64,000 nt of DNA. It comes from Palaemon carinicauda. Its lineage: Eukaryota > Arthropoda > Malacostraca > Decapoda > Palaemonidae. The translations under genes and the position numbers were made by a program. The stretch lies in NCBI RefSeq assembly GCF_036898095.1, contig NC_090768.1, forward strand, positions 44,286,772-44,350,771. Direction: 5' to 3'. The notes below the pieces were generated by a model. The model ran no database searches and was not told where the DNA came from. It was given only the letters and a program-made list of their open reading frames with translations. Positions 13,172 to 22,546 of the stretch are shown here, in pieces. How positions within the stretch are numbered: position 1 is the first letter of the stretch; each line of letters opens with the position of its first letter.

Positions 13172-13715
13172 TCATTTTAAATTGGGTACTATTTCGATAG
13201 AGTCCCATCCAGCCATTACCATTTGCCAGTACATAGGAGCTTGATGTTTTCTTTTTTCGCCAGTGAAGTAAGTGATCGCACAGCTGAGCAAAAACCATCA
13301 AGGACTCTATCGAAATATTATCTAAATCTGAGCAAAAACCATCAAGGACTCTATCGAAATATTATCTAAATCTGAGCAAAAACCATCAAGGACTCTATCG
13401 AAATATTACTTAAATCTGAGCAAAAACCATCAAGGACTCTATCGAAATATTACTTAAATCTGAGCAAAAACCATCAAGGACCCTATCGAAATATTACTTA
13501 AATCTGAGCAAAAACCATCAAGGACTCTATCGAAATATTACTTAAATCTTAGCAAAAACTATCAAAAACTCTATCGAAATATTACCGAAATCTAATTGTT
13601 TTTGCTCTGCCGTCCGCTTGCTTTACTCATTAGAAAATAAAATATCAAGCTCCTATGTATTGGCAAGCAGTAATGGGCTGGGTGGAACTCTATTGAAATA
13701 TTACCTTAAATTATA
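13172..13715. mobile_element. Foldback element with internal 44-bp minisatellite
   Basis: The left arm (about 13,172-13,290) is the diverged reverse complement of the right arm (about 13,594-13,715); both hold the 'cataggagcttgatatttt' block and its complement. Between them, seven copies of a 44-bp unit starting 'gagcaaaaaccatcaaggac' fill 13,286-13,593. The unit's 'ctctatcgaaatatta' is itself the complement of arm sequence, so the array probably grew from the arm. No transposase is encoded. Confidence 0.8.
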
Positions 13716-14051
13716 CCAACAAGTCTGAAGCTGTGTAGCCGAGTCATATTTTATCCATCTCAATATTTTGATACTTTATTTTCTTTGCAAGTAGAGAGCT
13801 ATCTAATTTCCCAACATTTGTAGTACATATTGAACCTTTATTATTTGCGTAATCAGCAGAAATTTTTGTTCCCGATGGTTAACACACATGATAGATATGG
13901 AATAACTTAGAGTGAAACCATTGCTGATATGGTGGGGGGAAACGGCAAATATATGATACTTTAATTTCTAATCAAATACATGAAACATAGTTTTCCTACT
14001 CGCTATCTTGTGTTTTATGCATTTCTGACTGTGATTATTGGGGCAAACCAC
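13716..14051. other. No gene recognised
   Basis: Some similarity to 21,520-21,610 ('ggaata', 'agagtg', 'atggtggggg'), so probably old repeat sequence flanking the DIRS insertions. Confidence 0.45.
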
Positions 14052-14222
14052 TTTTTTCAATATACTTACCCGATAATCATGTAGCTGTCAACTCCGTTGC
14101 CCGACAGAAATCTAAGGAGGGATACGCCAGCTATCACAATACTAGAAGGGGGTGTACTTACCAGCGCCACCTGTGGCCAGGTACTATAGTACTTCTTGTT
14201 GACACCTCCTCAATTATTCCTC
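14052..14222 (+). repeat. DIRS-1 left inverted terminal repeat
   Basis: About 171 bp, essentially perfectly complementary to 20,460-20,630. Contains 'acttacccgataatcatgta', the complement of a strong splice-donor-like GGTAAGT. Confidence 0.95.
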
Positions 14223-14432
14223 TGTCGTGCCTCCGGCTAGACGTTCTGGGATACGCTTATGGTCTTCGAGTTTATTCACGCATATTTGGTGAAGTATTCT
14301 CTCTGATTAACGGCTGTCGCATTACTGGAAACCTTCTGATATTAGCTAGATAGCTTTTATTTAGTTCAGTTTAACGGTTAACGAATTTTTGCTTGTTTTT
14401 TGGATCTCCCTTTGACTACTCTTGAAAACAAA

Positions 14433-16967
14433 ATGTCTGACATTTCGCAAGCCCCCTCCCATAGACGATGTAGGTCTTGCAATAGACGTATTCCGAAGGC
14501 CTCGGTAGATCCTCACACCGCTTGTTCTGACTGTAGGGACAGACCCTGTCAGTTAGAAAATCGATGTGAGGAATGCGCCGGACTTTCGGAATTGGATTTT
14601 GTCCGTCTTTTAAAGTATTCTACTAAGTTAGAGAGAGTTAGAGCTAGGAGAAGTTCTTCTCACTCTTCTTTATTTTCCTCATCTCATGATCCCCTTCCTG
14701 TTCCTACCCCTGTAGTGGCTACCCCCGATCCTACTGTGTGCCCTCCGCCTGATATGCCAGTGGTTTTACGTGCTATTCAGGCTTTAGGCGATAAGGTAGA
14801 GTCAGTGGTAAGTGACCATAAGTCTCTGATGGCCGAAGTGAAAGAGCTGAAGGTCAAGAGTGCAGTGGGTGAAGTTAGTGCCAGTGCTGTGACGAGTGCT
14901 AGTGTCGGTGCAGTGCCTTGTGCTAGTGTTAGTGCCAGTGTGGTGCGTGAGGATTTTTCTGTGCGAGCCAGTCGTCCTCCCAGTCCGGGACCTCTTGCAA
15001 GCTCCCAAGCCCAGGGGAGAAGCAATGTCGAAGGGCATAAGGGTTCGGCAGGCCTTGTTAGGCGCACAGAATTATCCTCAGTGGTTGCGGGCGTGTCTTC
15101 CACAGACCGTCACTCCCACTTGCAGACGATTGAGCCCGTCTTCCGCTCATCCGCTGATCTTCTTTCTGGGAAGAAACGTTGGTCTCAGGTCTCGAGACCG
15201 CTTAAACGCAGAGTCCAGCCCGCGAGTGCTCAACCAGGTTGCAGTCATTGGCTCAGCTCCGACTCGCCTCAGTCATCTGTCGACTGTACTCCGCCCAAGA
15301 GGAGTAAGGTTCTGCCACAACAGAGCTCGACTGTTAAGGCTTTACCTCAGTCTGCTGCCGTCTCTGCTGATCCCAAGTGGTCTATGCTTCAGTCCATGCA
15401 AGCTCAGCTTTCGGACCTGATGCGTGAGTGTCGTGCTGAGAGTGTTGCACCTCCGCCTCCTCCTGCACTCCTTCCGCCTGCACCCGCTCAGCCTGTGCTC
15501 AACCCGCCTGCGCTCGCTCCACCTAGTCGCAGCACCATCTGCCAGGCGTACGATGTTGAGCCACATTCTGTGTTGGCTGTTCCCAGTGTTGTTCAGCCTC
15601 AGCCTTCTTTAAGGCAACCTTCTGTTTGGGATCAGGAGGATTACTCCACTCTTCCTCCGCCTCCCCTGGCTGCTCCACCGGTGGTGCAACTCTCGGTGGA
15701 GGTACAACAACCTCTTCCACCCATGAGTCAGTCTCCTCAGCTGCTGCACCGAGCTCAACCCGTGCACCCTGATCCTGCGCCTCAGACACCTCTGCTTGCG
15801 AGAACTTTACCTTGTTCTGCGCAGCCTCGGTCTCTTCACGCTCCACTCATTCCACAGGAACAGGAACTTACTGCTCCTCCTCCGTCCACCACGGTTATTG
15901 TTCCTGCTCGTTCTGACTCTGCGGTTCAGCATTCGTATCCGATCTCTTCGCCTCATTCTGGGGATGAGGTTTCGGATGATGAGGAGGCACACCTTGATCC
16001 CTCATCAGACGTGGACGAATCCAAGCTTTCTCCACAGTCTCTTGATTTTCGCAAGGTCTTGGCTCTTCTCAGGGAGGTTTATCCAGACCATTTTGTCTCT
16101 GCTATTCCCCGCTCTCCACCATCTGAGTTTTCGCTGGGCGTGCAACAAGCTAAGTCTTGCTATACCAAGCTTGTCCTAGCTAGATCCTCCAAGAGGGCTT
16201 TTAGGATCTTAGGGGAGTGGCTGCAGTCTAAACAACATCTTGGCAAGACTTCCTTCATGTTCCCTCCAACGAAGCTCACTTCGAAAGCGAGCGTTTGGTA
16301 TGCCACAGGGGAAGCACCAGGCTTGGGAGTACCTGCCTCTGCCCAGGCTGACTTCTCAAGTCTGGTAGACTCGCCTCGAAGGACTGCTATGAGGCGCTCG
16401 AAGGTGTGTTGGACCTTCTCAGACCTGGATCACTTGCTGAAAGGGATGTTTAGAGCATTTGAAATGTTCAATTTTCTCGACTGGTGCCTGGGGGCCCTCA
16501 GCAAGAAAACCTCTCCTGCGGACAAAGATTCTGCCATGCTGTTAATGTCCTGCATGGATAAGGCCATCAGAGATGGATCGGGCGAGCTAGCGTCCTTGTT
16601 TGTATCAGGGGTGTTGAAGAAAAGGGAACAACTGTGTACCTTCCTTTCCGCCAGCATTACACCTTGCCAACGTTCTCAACTTCTTTTTGCTCCGCTCTCG
16701 AAGTTCCTTTTTCCCGAAGAGCTCATTAAGGACTTGTCTGCTGCCCTGATACAGAAGGATACGCACGATCTTGTAGCTTCTTCGGCTCGTAAGTCTAAAG
16801 TTGCCTCCTCAGTTCCTAAGACTTACCGCTCACCAGTGGCTGATACCCCTGCCACTAGGTTCATACCGCCCTTTCGTGGTAGAGCCCCCAGCCGAGGAAG
16901 CTCCCGTCCAGACTCGTACAAAGGCAAGTCCAGGAAAGGATCCAGGTCATCCAAAGGAAAGAACTGA
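14433..16967 (+). CDS. DIRS-1 gag-like protein
   Basis: ATG at 14,433 opens an 844-aa frame; the open frame extends 33 nt further upstream but without an ATG. The N-terminus has a cysteine cluster (RRCRSCNRR, then CSDCRD, then RCEECAG), probably zinc-binding. The middle is long, Pro/Ser/Gln-rich and likely disordered. The C-terminal third, with the segment HLLKGMFRAFEMFNFLDWCL, is the probable capsid-like part, and the end is basic (RGRAPSRGSSRP ... SSKGKN). It should package element RNA. The end overlaps the RT frame by 167 nt. The frame stops at a single TGA (16,965-16,967), after which the same frame stays open to 19,922. Gag assignment rests on position and composition. Confidence 0.85.
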   Translation: MSDISQAPSHRRCRSCNRRIPKASVDPHTACSDCRDRPCQLENRCEECAGLSELDFVRLLKYSTKLERVRARRSSSHSSLFSSSHDPLPVPTPVVATPDPTVCPPPDMPVVLRAIQALGDKVESVVSDHKSLMAEVKELKVKSAVGEVSASAVTSASVGAVPCASVSASVVREDFSVRASRPPSPGPLASSQAQGRSNVEGHKGSAGLVRRTELSSVVAGVSSTDRHSHLQTIEPVFRSSADLLSGKKRWSQVSRPLKRRVQPASAQPGCSHWLSSDSPQSSVDCTPPKRSKVLPQQSSTVKALPQSAAVSADPKWSMLQSMQAQLSDLMRECRAESVAPPPPPALLPPAPAQPVLNPPALAPPSRSTICQAYDVEPHSVLAVPSVVQPQPSLRQPSVWDQEDYSTLPPPPLAAPPVVQLSVEVQQPLPPMSQSPQLLHRAQPVHPDPAPQTPLLARTLPCSAQPRSLHAPLIPQEQELTAPPPSTTVIVPARSDSAVQHSYPISSPHSGDEVSDDEEAHLDPSSDVDESKLSPQSLDFRKVLALLREVYPDHFVSAIPRSPPSEFSLGVQQAKSCYTKLVLARSSKRAFRILGEWLQSKQHLGKTSFMFPPTKLTSKASVWYATGEAPGLGVPASAQADFSSLVDSPRRTAMRRSKVCWTFSDLDHLLKGMFRAFEMFNFLDWCLGALSKKTSPADKDSAMLLMSCMDKAIRDGSGELASLFVSGVLKKREQLCTFLSASITPCQRSQLLFAPLSKFLFPEELIKDLSAALIQKDTHDLVASSARKSKVASSVPKTYRSPVADTPATRFIPPFRGRAPSRGSSRPDSYKGKSRKGSRSSKGKN

Positions 16968-19026
16968 CTCTCCGCTTCTCCAGACAACAGTAGGAGCCAG
17001 ACTCAAGACCTTCTGGCGAGCTTGGGAGAAGAGAGGTGCAGACGCACAGTCTGTCAGTTGGCTGAGGTTCGGTTACAGGATTCCATTCTGCCTTCAACCA
17101 CCTCTGACCACTTCGCCCATCAACCTCTCTCCCAACTACAAAGAGGAGGACAAGAGGCTAGCTTTGCAACAGGAGGTGTCGCTTCTTGTGCAGAAGAAGG
17201 CAGTGGTTATAGTCCGGGACCATCAATCCCCGGGCTTCTACAACCGTCTCTTTCTTGTGGCCAAGAAGACAGGAGGTTGGAGACCGGTGCTGGACGTCAG
17301 CGCTCTCAACGAGTATGTCACCAAGCTGACGTTCACGATGGAGACGACCAAGTCGGTCTTAGCAGCGGTCAGACAGGAGGACTGGATGGTCTCTTTGGAC
17401 TTGAAAGACGCATACTTTCACGTTCCGATTCATCCAGACTCCCAACCTTTCCTGAGATTCGTTTTCGGAAAGGTCGTCTATCAATTCCAAGCCCTGTGTT
17501 TTGGCCTAAGCACAGCTCCTATGGTCTTTACCCTTCTGATGAGGAATGTAGCCAAATTCCTTCACTTGTCAAGCATCAGAGCCTCCCTCTACCTAGACGA
17601 CTGGCTGTTGAGAGCCTCCTCGAGTCGTCGTTGTCTGGAGAATCTTCATTGGACTTTAGACTTAATCAGAGACCTAGGTCTATTAGTCAATTTGGAAAAA
17701 TCTCAACTCATTCCCTCACAATCCATCGTGTATCTGGGAATGGAGATTCAGAGTCAGAGTTTTCGGGCTTTTCCATCGGCCCCCAGGATAAGCCAAGCCC
17801 TAGAGTGCATCATGAGCATGCTGAAGAGGAGCAGTTGCTCAGTGAGACAGTGGATGAGTCTCACAGGGACTCTCTCGTCACTGGCCCTGTTTGTCGAGCT
17901 AGGGAGACTCCACCTCCGCCCTCTTCAATTCCACCTGGCAGCTCATTGGGACAAGAGTTCGACTCTAGAAGCAGTCTCTATCCCTATCAACCAAGAGATG
18001 AAGACCACTCTCCTGTGGTGGAAGCACAACCTCCTTCTCAAAGAGGGTCTATCCTTGGCCATTCAGACCCCCAATCTTCATCTCTTCTCAGATGCATCGG
18101 ACTCGGGCTGGGGTGCAACCTTGGACGGACGGGAATGCTCGGGAATGTGGAACGAGGAACAACGATCTCTCCACATCAACTGCAAGGAGCTGCTGGCAGT
18201 TCATCTAGCCCTATTGAACTTCAAGTCCCTCCTGCTAGGCAAAGTGGTGGAGGTGAACTCGGACAACACCACAGCCTTGGCTTACATCTCCAAGCAAGGA
18301 GGGACCCATTCGAGGAGCCTTTACGAGATCGCAAGGGACCTCCTCATTTGGTCAAGAAGTCTAAACCTCACTCTAGTCACGAGGTTCATCCAGGGCGATA
18401 TGAACGTGTCAACAGATCGCCTAAGCAGAAGGAATCAGGTCATTCCCACGGAATGGACCCTCCACAAGAGTGTGTGCAACAGACTTTGGACATTGTGGGG
18501 TCAACCTACCATAGATCTGTTTGCCACCTCCATAACCAAGAGACTTCCTCTGTATTGTTCTCCTGTTCCAGACCCTGCATCAGTTCATGTGGATGCCTTT
18601 CTACTGAACTGGTCCCATCTCGACCTGTACGCATTCCCTCCGTTCAAGATAATAAACAAGGTTCTGCAGAAATTCGTCTCGCACGAAGGGACACGGCTGA
18701 CGCTGGTTGCTCCCCTTTGGCCTGCAAGAGAATGGTTCACAGAGGTACTACAATGGCTAGTAGACTTCCCCAGGACTCTACCTCTAAGAGTGGACCTTCT
18801 ACGTCAACCTCACGTAGACAGGTTGCACCCAAACCTCCACGCTCTTCGGCTGACTGCCTTCAGACTGTCGAAAGATTCGCTAGAGCTCGAGGCTTTTCGA
18901 AGGAGGCAGCCAGTGCGATTGCCAGAGCAAGAAGGGTTTCCACTCGTAGAGTCTACCAGTCTAAGTGGGAGGTCTTCCGAAGCTGGTGTAGAGCCAATTC
19001 GATATCCTCTACCAATACCTCTGTGA
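16801..19026 (+). CDS. DIRS-1 reverse transcriptase/RNase H/methyltransferase-like protein
   Basis: Open for 741 codons. Reverse transcriptase covers roughly residues 110-330: LVAKKTGGWRPVLD, then SLDLKDAYFHVPIHP, then the catalytic YLDD at 264-267. RNase H follows, with acidic residues D431 (FSDASDSGWG), E463 (NCKELLAV), D488 (NSDNTTA) and D539 (TDRLSR). Next comes the methyltransferase-like region typical of DIRS elements (TIDLFAT and AFPPF at 611-615). It copies element RNA into DNA. It overlaps gag by 167 nt in the +1 frame and the recombinase by 274 nt. No ATG precedes the RT core; the first, at 17,338, would cut off conserved motifs. Expression probably needs frameshifting or non-AUG initiation, so the true start is unknown. 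Confidence 0.92.
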   Translation: MPPQFLRLTAHQWLIPLPLGSYRPFVVEPPAEEAPVQTRTKASPGKDPGHPKERTDSPLLQTTVGARLKTFWRAWEKRGADAQSVSWLRFGYRIPFCLQPPLTTSPINLSPNYKEEDKRLALQQEVSLLVQKKAVVIVRDHQSPGFYNRLFLVAKKTGGWRPVLDVSALNEYVTKLTFTMETTKSVLAAVRQEDWMVSLDLKDAYFHVPIHPDSQPFLRFVFGKVVYQFQALCFGLSTAPMVFTLLMRNVAKFLHLSSIRASLYLDDWLLRASSSRRCLENLHWTLDLIRDLGLLVNLEKSQLIPSQSIVYLGMEIQSQSFRAFPSAPRISQALECIMSMLKRSSCSVRQWMSLTGTLSSLALFVELGRLHLRPLQFHLAAHWDKSSTLEAVSIPINQEMKTTLLWWKHNLLLKEGLSLAIQTPNLHLFSDASDSGWGATLDGRECSGMWNEEQRSLHINCKELLAVHLALLNFKSLLLGKVVEVNSDNTTALAYISKQGGTHSRSLYEIARDLLIWSRSLNLTLVTRFIQGDMNVSTDRLSRRNQVIPTEWTLHKSVCNRLWTLWGQPTIDLFATSITKRLPLYCSPVPDPASVHVDAFLLNWSHLDLYAFPPFKIINKVLQKFVSHEGTRLTLVAPLWPAREWFTEVLQWLVDFPRTLPLRVDLLRQPHVDRLHPNLHALRLTAFRLSKDSLELEAFRRRQPVRLPEQEGFPLVESTSLSGRSSEAGVEPIRYPLPIPL

Positions 19027-19925
19027 CCCAAATAGCTGACTTCCTTCTTCATCTTAGGAATGAGAGATCCCTTTCAGCTCCTACGATTAAAGGATATAGG
19101 AGTATGTTGGCCTCAGTTCTCCGCCACAGAGGTTTGGACCTGTCTTCCAACAAGGACCTTCAAGACATTCTTAAGTCTTTTGAGACGTCTAAAGATCGTC
19201 GTCTTTCCACTCCAGGCTGGAATCTAGACGTAGTCTTAAGGTTCCTTATGACATCTAGGTTCGAACCTCTCCAGTCAGCTTCATTCAAGGACCTTACCCT
19301 CAAGACTCTTTTTCTCGTTTGCCTTGCAACAGCTAAGAGAGTCAGTGAGGTTCATGCCTTCAGCAAGAACATTGGTTTCACAACCGAATCGGCTACATGT
19401 TCTTTTCAGCTTGGATTCCTAGCAAAGAACGAGCTTCCTTCACGTCCTTGGCCTAAATCGTTCGAGATACCTAGCCTCTCCAACATGGTAGGTAACGAAC
19501 TAGAGAGAGTTCTTTGCCCTGTCAGAGCTCTCAAATATTATCTCAAGAGGTCTAAACCTCTCCGAGGACAGTCAGAAGCCTTATGGTGTGCTATCAGGAA
19601 ACCCTCAAGACCCATGTCCAAGAATGGGCTTTCGTATTATATAAGGCTTCTGATCAGAGAAGCACATTCTCACTTAAAGGAGGAAGACCTTGCATTGCTG
19701 AAGGTAAGGACCCACGAAGTAAGAGCCGTAGCTACTTCGATGGCCTTTAATAAAAACCGTTCTCTGCAGAGCATAATGGATGCAACCTATTGGAGGAGCA
19801 AGTCAGTGTTTGCATCTTTTTATCTGAAAGATGTCCAGTCTCTTTACGAGAACTGCTACACCCTGGGACCATTCGTAGCAGCGAGTGCAGTAGTAGGTGA
19901 GGGCTCAGCCACTACATTCCCTTAA
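18753..19925 (+). CDS. DIRS-1 tyrosine recombinase
   Basis: 390 aa from the ATG at 18,753, chosen for its strong context (A at -3, G at +4) and because the same ATG is kept in the two decayed relatives (26,628 and 34,713). An N-terminal SAM-like core-binding region (SVTQIADFLLHLRNERSLS, then PTIKGYRSMLASV) is followed by the catalytic domain. R196 (TAKRVSE), H321 and R324 (HEVRA) and nucleophile Y357 (FASFYLKD) fit the R-H-R-Y tetrad of tyrosine recombinases. It should insert the circular DNA intermediate into the genome. It overlaps the RT frame by 274 nt. The frame is open far upstream, back to the gag TGA, so a longer product cannot be excluded. Confidence 0.92.
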   Translation: MASRLPQDSTSKSGPSTSTSRRQVAPKPPRSSADCLQTVERFARARGFSKEAASAIARARRVSTRRVYQSKWEVFRSWCRANSISSTNTSVTQIADFLLHLRNERSLSAPTIKGYRSMLASVLRHRGLDLSSNKDLQDILKSFETSKDRRLSTPGWNLDVVLRFLMTSRFEPLQSASFKDLTLKTLFLVCLATAKRVSEVHAFSKNIGFTTESATCSFQLGFLAKNELPSRPWPKSFEIPSLSNMVGNELERVLCPVRALKYYLKRSKPLRGQSEALWCAIRKPSRPMSKNGLSYYIRLLIREAHSHLKEEDLALLKVRTHEVRAVATSMAFNKNRSLQSIMDATYWRSKSVFASFYLKDVQSLYENCYTLGPFVAASAVVGEGSATTFP

Positions 19926-20154
19926 TCCCATAACCTTTTTTAACCTTTCTCTTGAATGCTTTTATTGTTGTTTTTTATGGTTGTTACGGTAGGCTAAGAA
20001 GCCTTCCGCATCCTTTTGATTTGGCGGGTGGTCAATTCATTCTTGAGAAGCCCCTGGGTTAGAGGTTGTGTAGAGGTCCTTTAGTAGGGGTTGCAACCCT
20101 ATATACTTTAGCACCTTTGGGTTGATTCAGCCTCCAAGAGGAACGCTGCGCTCA

Positions 20155-20211
20155 GTAAGGAAGACGAACTTAAAAAAGAGGCAGAGTAACGGTTCAATTC
20201 GACTTCCTTAC
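20155..20211 (+). promoter_or_regulatory. Conserved hairpin in DIRS-1 3' region
   Basis: GTAAGGAAG at the start pairs with CTTCCTTAC at the end, across a loop containing 'aggcagagtaacgg'. The same hairpin is kept at 28,017-28,071 and 36,090-36,143. Role unknown; an RNA signal is possible. Confidence 0.6.
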
Positions 20212-20323
20212 CAGGTACTTATTATTTCATTGTTATTTGAGATAACTGTTATATGAAATTTGGGATACTTAGCTATCCTTTAATCTTGTACACTGGTTTT
20301 CACCCACCCCCCTGGGTGTGAAT

Positions 20324-20414
20324 CAGCTACATGATTATCGGGTAAGTTTAATATTGAAAAATGTTATTTTCATTAGTAAAATAAATTTTTGAATATACTT
20401 ACCCGATAATCATG
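20324..20414. repeat. DIRS-1 internal complementary region
   Basis: Reads as the complement of the left terminus joined to the complement of the right terminus: 'cgggtaagtttaatattgaa' followed by 'attagtaaaataaatttttg'. This is the expected template for completing and circularising a DIRS genome. Confidence 0.88.
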
Positions 20415-20459
20415 ATTTAATTGACCCTCCCTTCCTCCCCATAGAGAACCAGTGGGACC

Positions 20460-20654
20460 GAGGAATAATTGAGGAGGTGTCAACAAGAAGTACTATAGTA
20501 CCTGGCCACAGGTGGCGCTGGTAAGTACACCCCCTTCTAGTATTGTGATAGCTGGCGTATCCCTCCTTAGATTTCTGTCGGGCAACGGAGTTGACAGCTA
20601 CATGATTATCGGGTAAGTATATTCAAAAATTTATTTTACTAATGAAAATAACAT
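20460..20654 (+). repeat. DIRS-1 right inverted terminal repeat
   Basis: Complement of 14,052-14,222 plus about 24 bp of right-end sequence ('tactaatgaaaataacat') that is matched in the internal complementary region but not at the left end. Confidence 0.93.
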
Positions 20655-21799
20655 GTTTATAAGTTTTTGAACACCCTTTTATAAAGACAATTATGGGGAA
20701 AGCTCATTGGAAACCAGGGTTTTGGGAGGGGAAATGCCAAAATAGACACAAAATAACCAGTTGGAAAAATATATGATTCATTTAATTGGTTTGAAATTAA
20801 GGTATCATAAATATGTATGATTTACTTAACATCCTTCCAATGGCTTTTGCTCCGCTGTAAATTGCTACGTTCACAAAATTAACATTACCTCACTGCTCCT
20901 CTGTTCTGGGAAACGGTACATGGGCGTGCTGCGTACGCAAACCCCATGGGTCATTATTTCGTGGATATTTTTTTTTATTTTCACCTGAGGAGCAATAGCT
21001 ATACTGTATATTAAACAGAAAGAGTTTTCAACATAGTTACCAAAATGGGTAAAATTACGGTAAATTTAGAAATTTAATTTAGTTCCATTTAGTTCCCTTA
21101 ATGTGATCTGAATGGGAGGGTGGAAAAAAATGGTTGTTGTAGAACAACATCTGGGAACTTGCACATAAATATTTGTAAGCTTTTAGTTGGTTAAAAATTC
21201 CAGTTAATTTATCATACAAAAAACAGAACAGCGGGCAAAAGCGAATGCAAAGTGCATGCACAATAACTCGCCATCAGTCTCCCAAATGTAAACAAACAAT
21301 AGACTTAGAGTGAGAATAGACTACATTTTAATTGATTGATACCGTACGTAAGTTATTATGCCCCATCCCCCATTAAACATATAGAGAAAAATGTGAAACT
21401 AGCCAGCACTTGTCTATTTCTTATAATTTCAGTTTTGCTAGTAATTAAGGTATCATATATTAACCAATTTCCCAATAGGCCATACGTTTTATGTACTGCA
21501 TATCAAACCATAGTTATTTGTGTAATCGGGTGATTTTTATTTCCTAAAGCCACCATATATGATAGCTATGGAATACCTCAGAGTGGAACTGTTGTTATGG
21601 TGGGGGAAAACTCAAAAGAAAGGAGGTGCACCAACAGAATTGGTCACAAAAATGTATAAACCACAAGACAAAAGGCTAATCATTATTAATCACAAAAGGC
21701 ATTGAAAAGAAAAAATCAAATCTACGGAAGAACTTTGTATCTACTACTACTGTGTTTTATCTTTAGTTAAATATTCAGTGAAATAAAGATCAATTTATT
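20655..21799. other. Spacer between DIRS-1 and DIRS-2
   Basis: 1.1 kb of AT-rich sequence with no supported gene. Parts resemble family C (20,840-20,960) and the sequence before DIRS-1 (21,520-21,610). Confidence 0.5.
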
Positions 21800-21972
21800 T
21801 TTTTCAATATTAAACTTACCCGATAATCATGTAGCTGTCAACTCCGTTGCCCGACAGAATTCTATGGAGGGATACGCCAGCTATCACAATACTAGAAGGG
21901 GGTGTATTTACCAGCGCCACCTGTGGCCAGGTACTCAAGTACTTCTTGTTGACACCTCCTCAATTATTCCTC
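21800..21972 (+). repeat. DIRS-2 left inverted terminal repeat
   Basis: Complement of 28,320-28,490. Shares almost all positions with the DIRS-1 terminal repeat. Confidence 0.93.
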
Positions 21973-22546
21973 TGTCGTGCTTCCGGCAAGACGTTCTGGG
22001 ATACGCTTATGTTCTTGGAGTATTTTCACGACTTTGGTGAAGTATTTCTCTTTGATTTCAGCTGTCGCTTTACTGGAAAACTTCTATATTAGCTTAGTTA
22101 GCTTTTGGAATTAATTTGATTAATTTTGGTGACGAGAGAGTATGAACTCTCGTTCACCTTTCAATGGCCGACCCTTCCCTTAGACGGAAGTGTTGGTGTC
22201 TAAGAGAGTATAGACTCTCTTTCTTAATTTTGCTTAACAAAAGTTATAGATTTATTTTATATCTCTCCGCCTCTTATAGGCCTCTTCGATTAACTTCCTT
22301 TTATTATAAACTCATTAAAATTAATTTTTATATTTGTTTATATTCGACCTTCCTAATAGTAGGCGGTCTTTTACCGAAGTTAATAAACTTTGAGCCCGTC
22401 ATTTCGGTTTTACCTGTTAACATATTATGCTATTTCCGCCACAGAGTTTGAAAGATTTTCTTTGACAGTCTCGTACTGTTTTCAAAGTTGAACTAACGTT
22501 TTGTTTTGTCTCTGCAGTTGTTGACGTTCAGAACGTTCAACTTGCA

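Larger units (their letters stand above)
14052..20654 (+). mobile_element. DIRS-like retrotransposon 1, apparently intact
   Basis: A 6.6-kb element bounded by inverted terminal repeats and containing an internal complementary region, gag, a reverse transcriptase/RNase H/methyltransferase-like frame and a tyrosine recombinase. This order, the lack of LTRs and integrase, and the internal copy of the joined ends are diagnostic of the DIRS order (family knowledge). All three frames are open and the expected RT, RNase H and recombinase catalytic residues are present, so the copy may be active or recently active. DIRS elements integrate by recombinase and are not expected to make target-site duplications; none was evident. 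Confidence 0.93.

Noticed and set aside
14777..15992. Minus-strand and alternate-frame open frames within DIRS-1 gag
   Set aside because: Shadows of the gag frame without independent motifs.
20130..20230. tRNA-like segment with 'ggttcaattcg'
   Set aside because: No acceptor stem or anticodon arm could be drawn; the bases belong to the conserved DIRS hairpin region.
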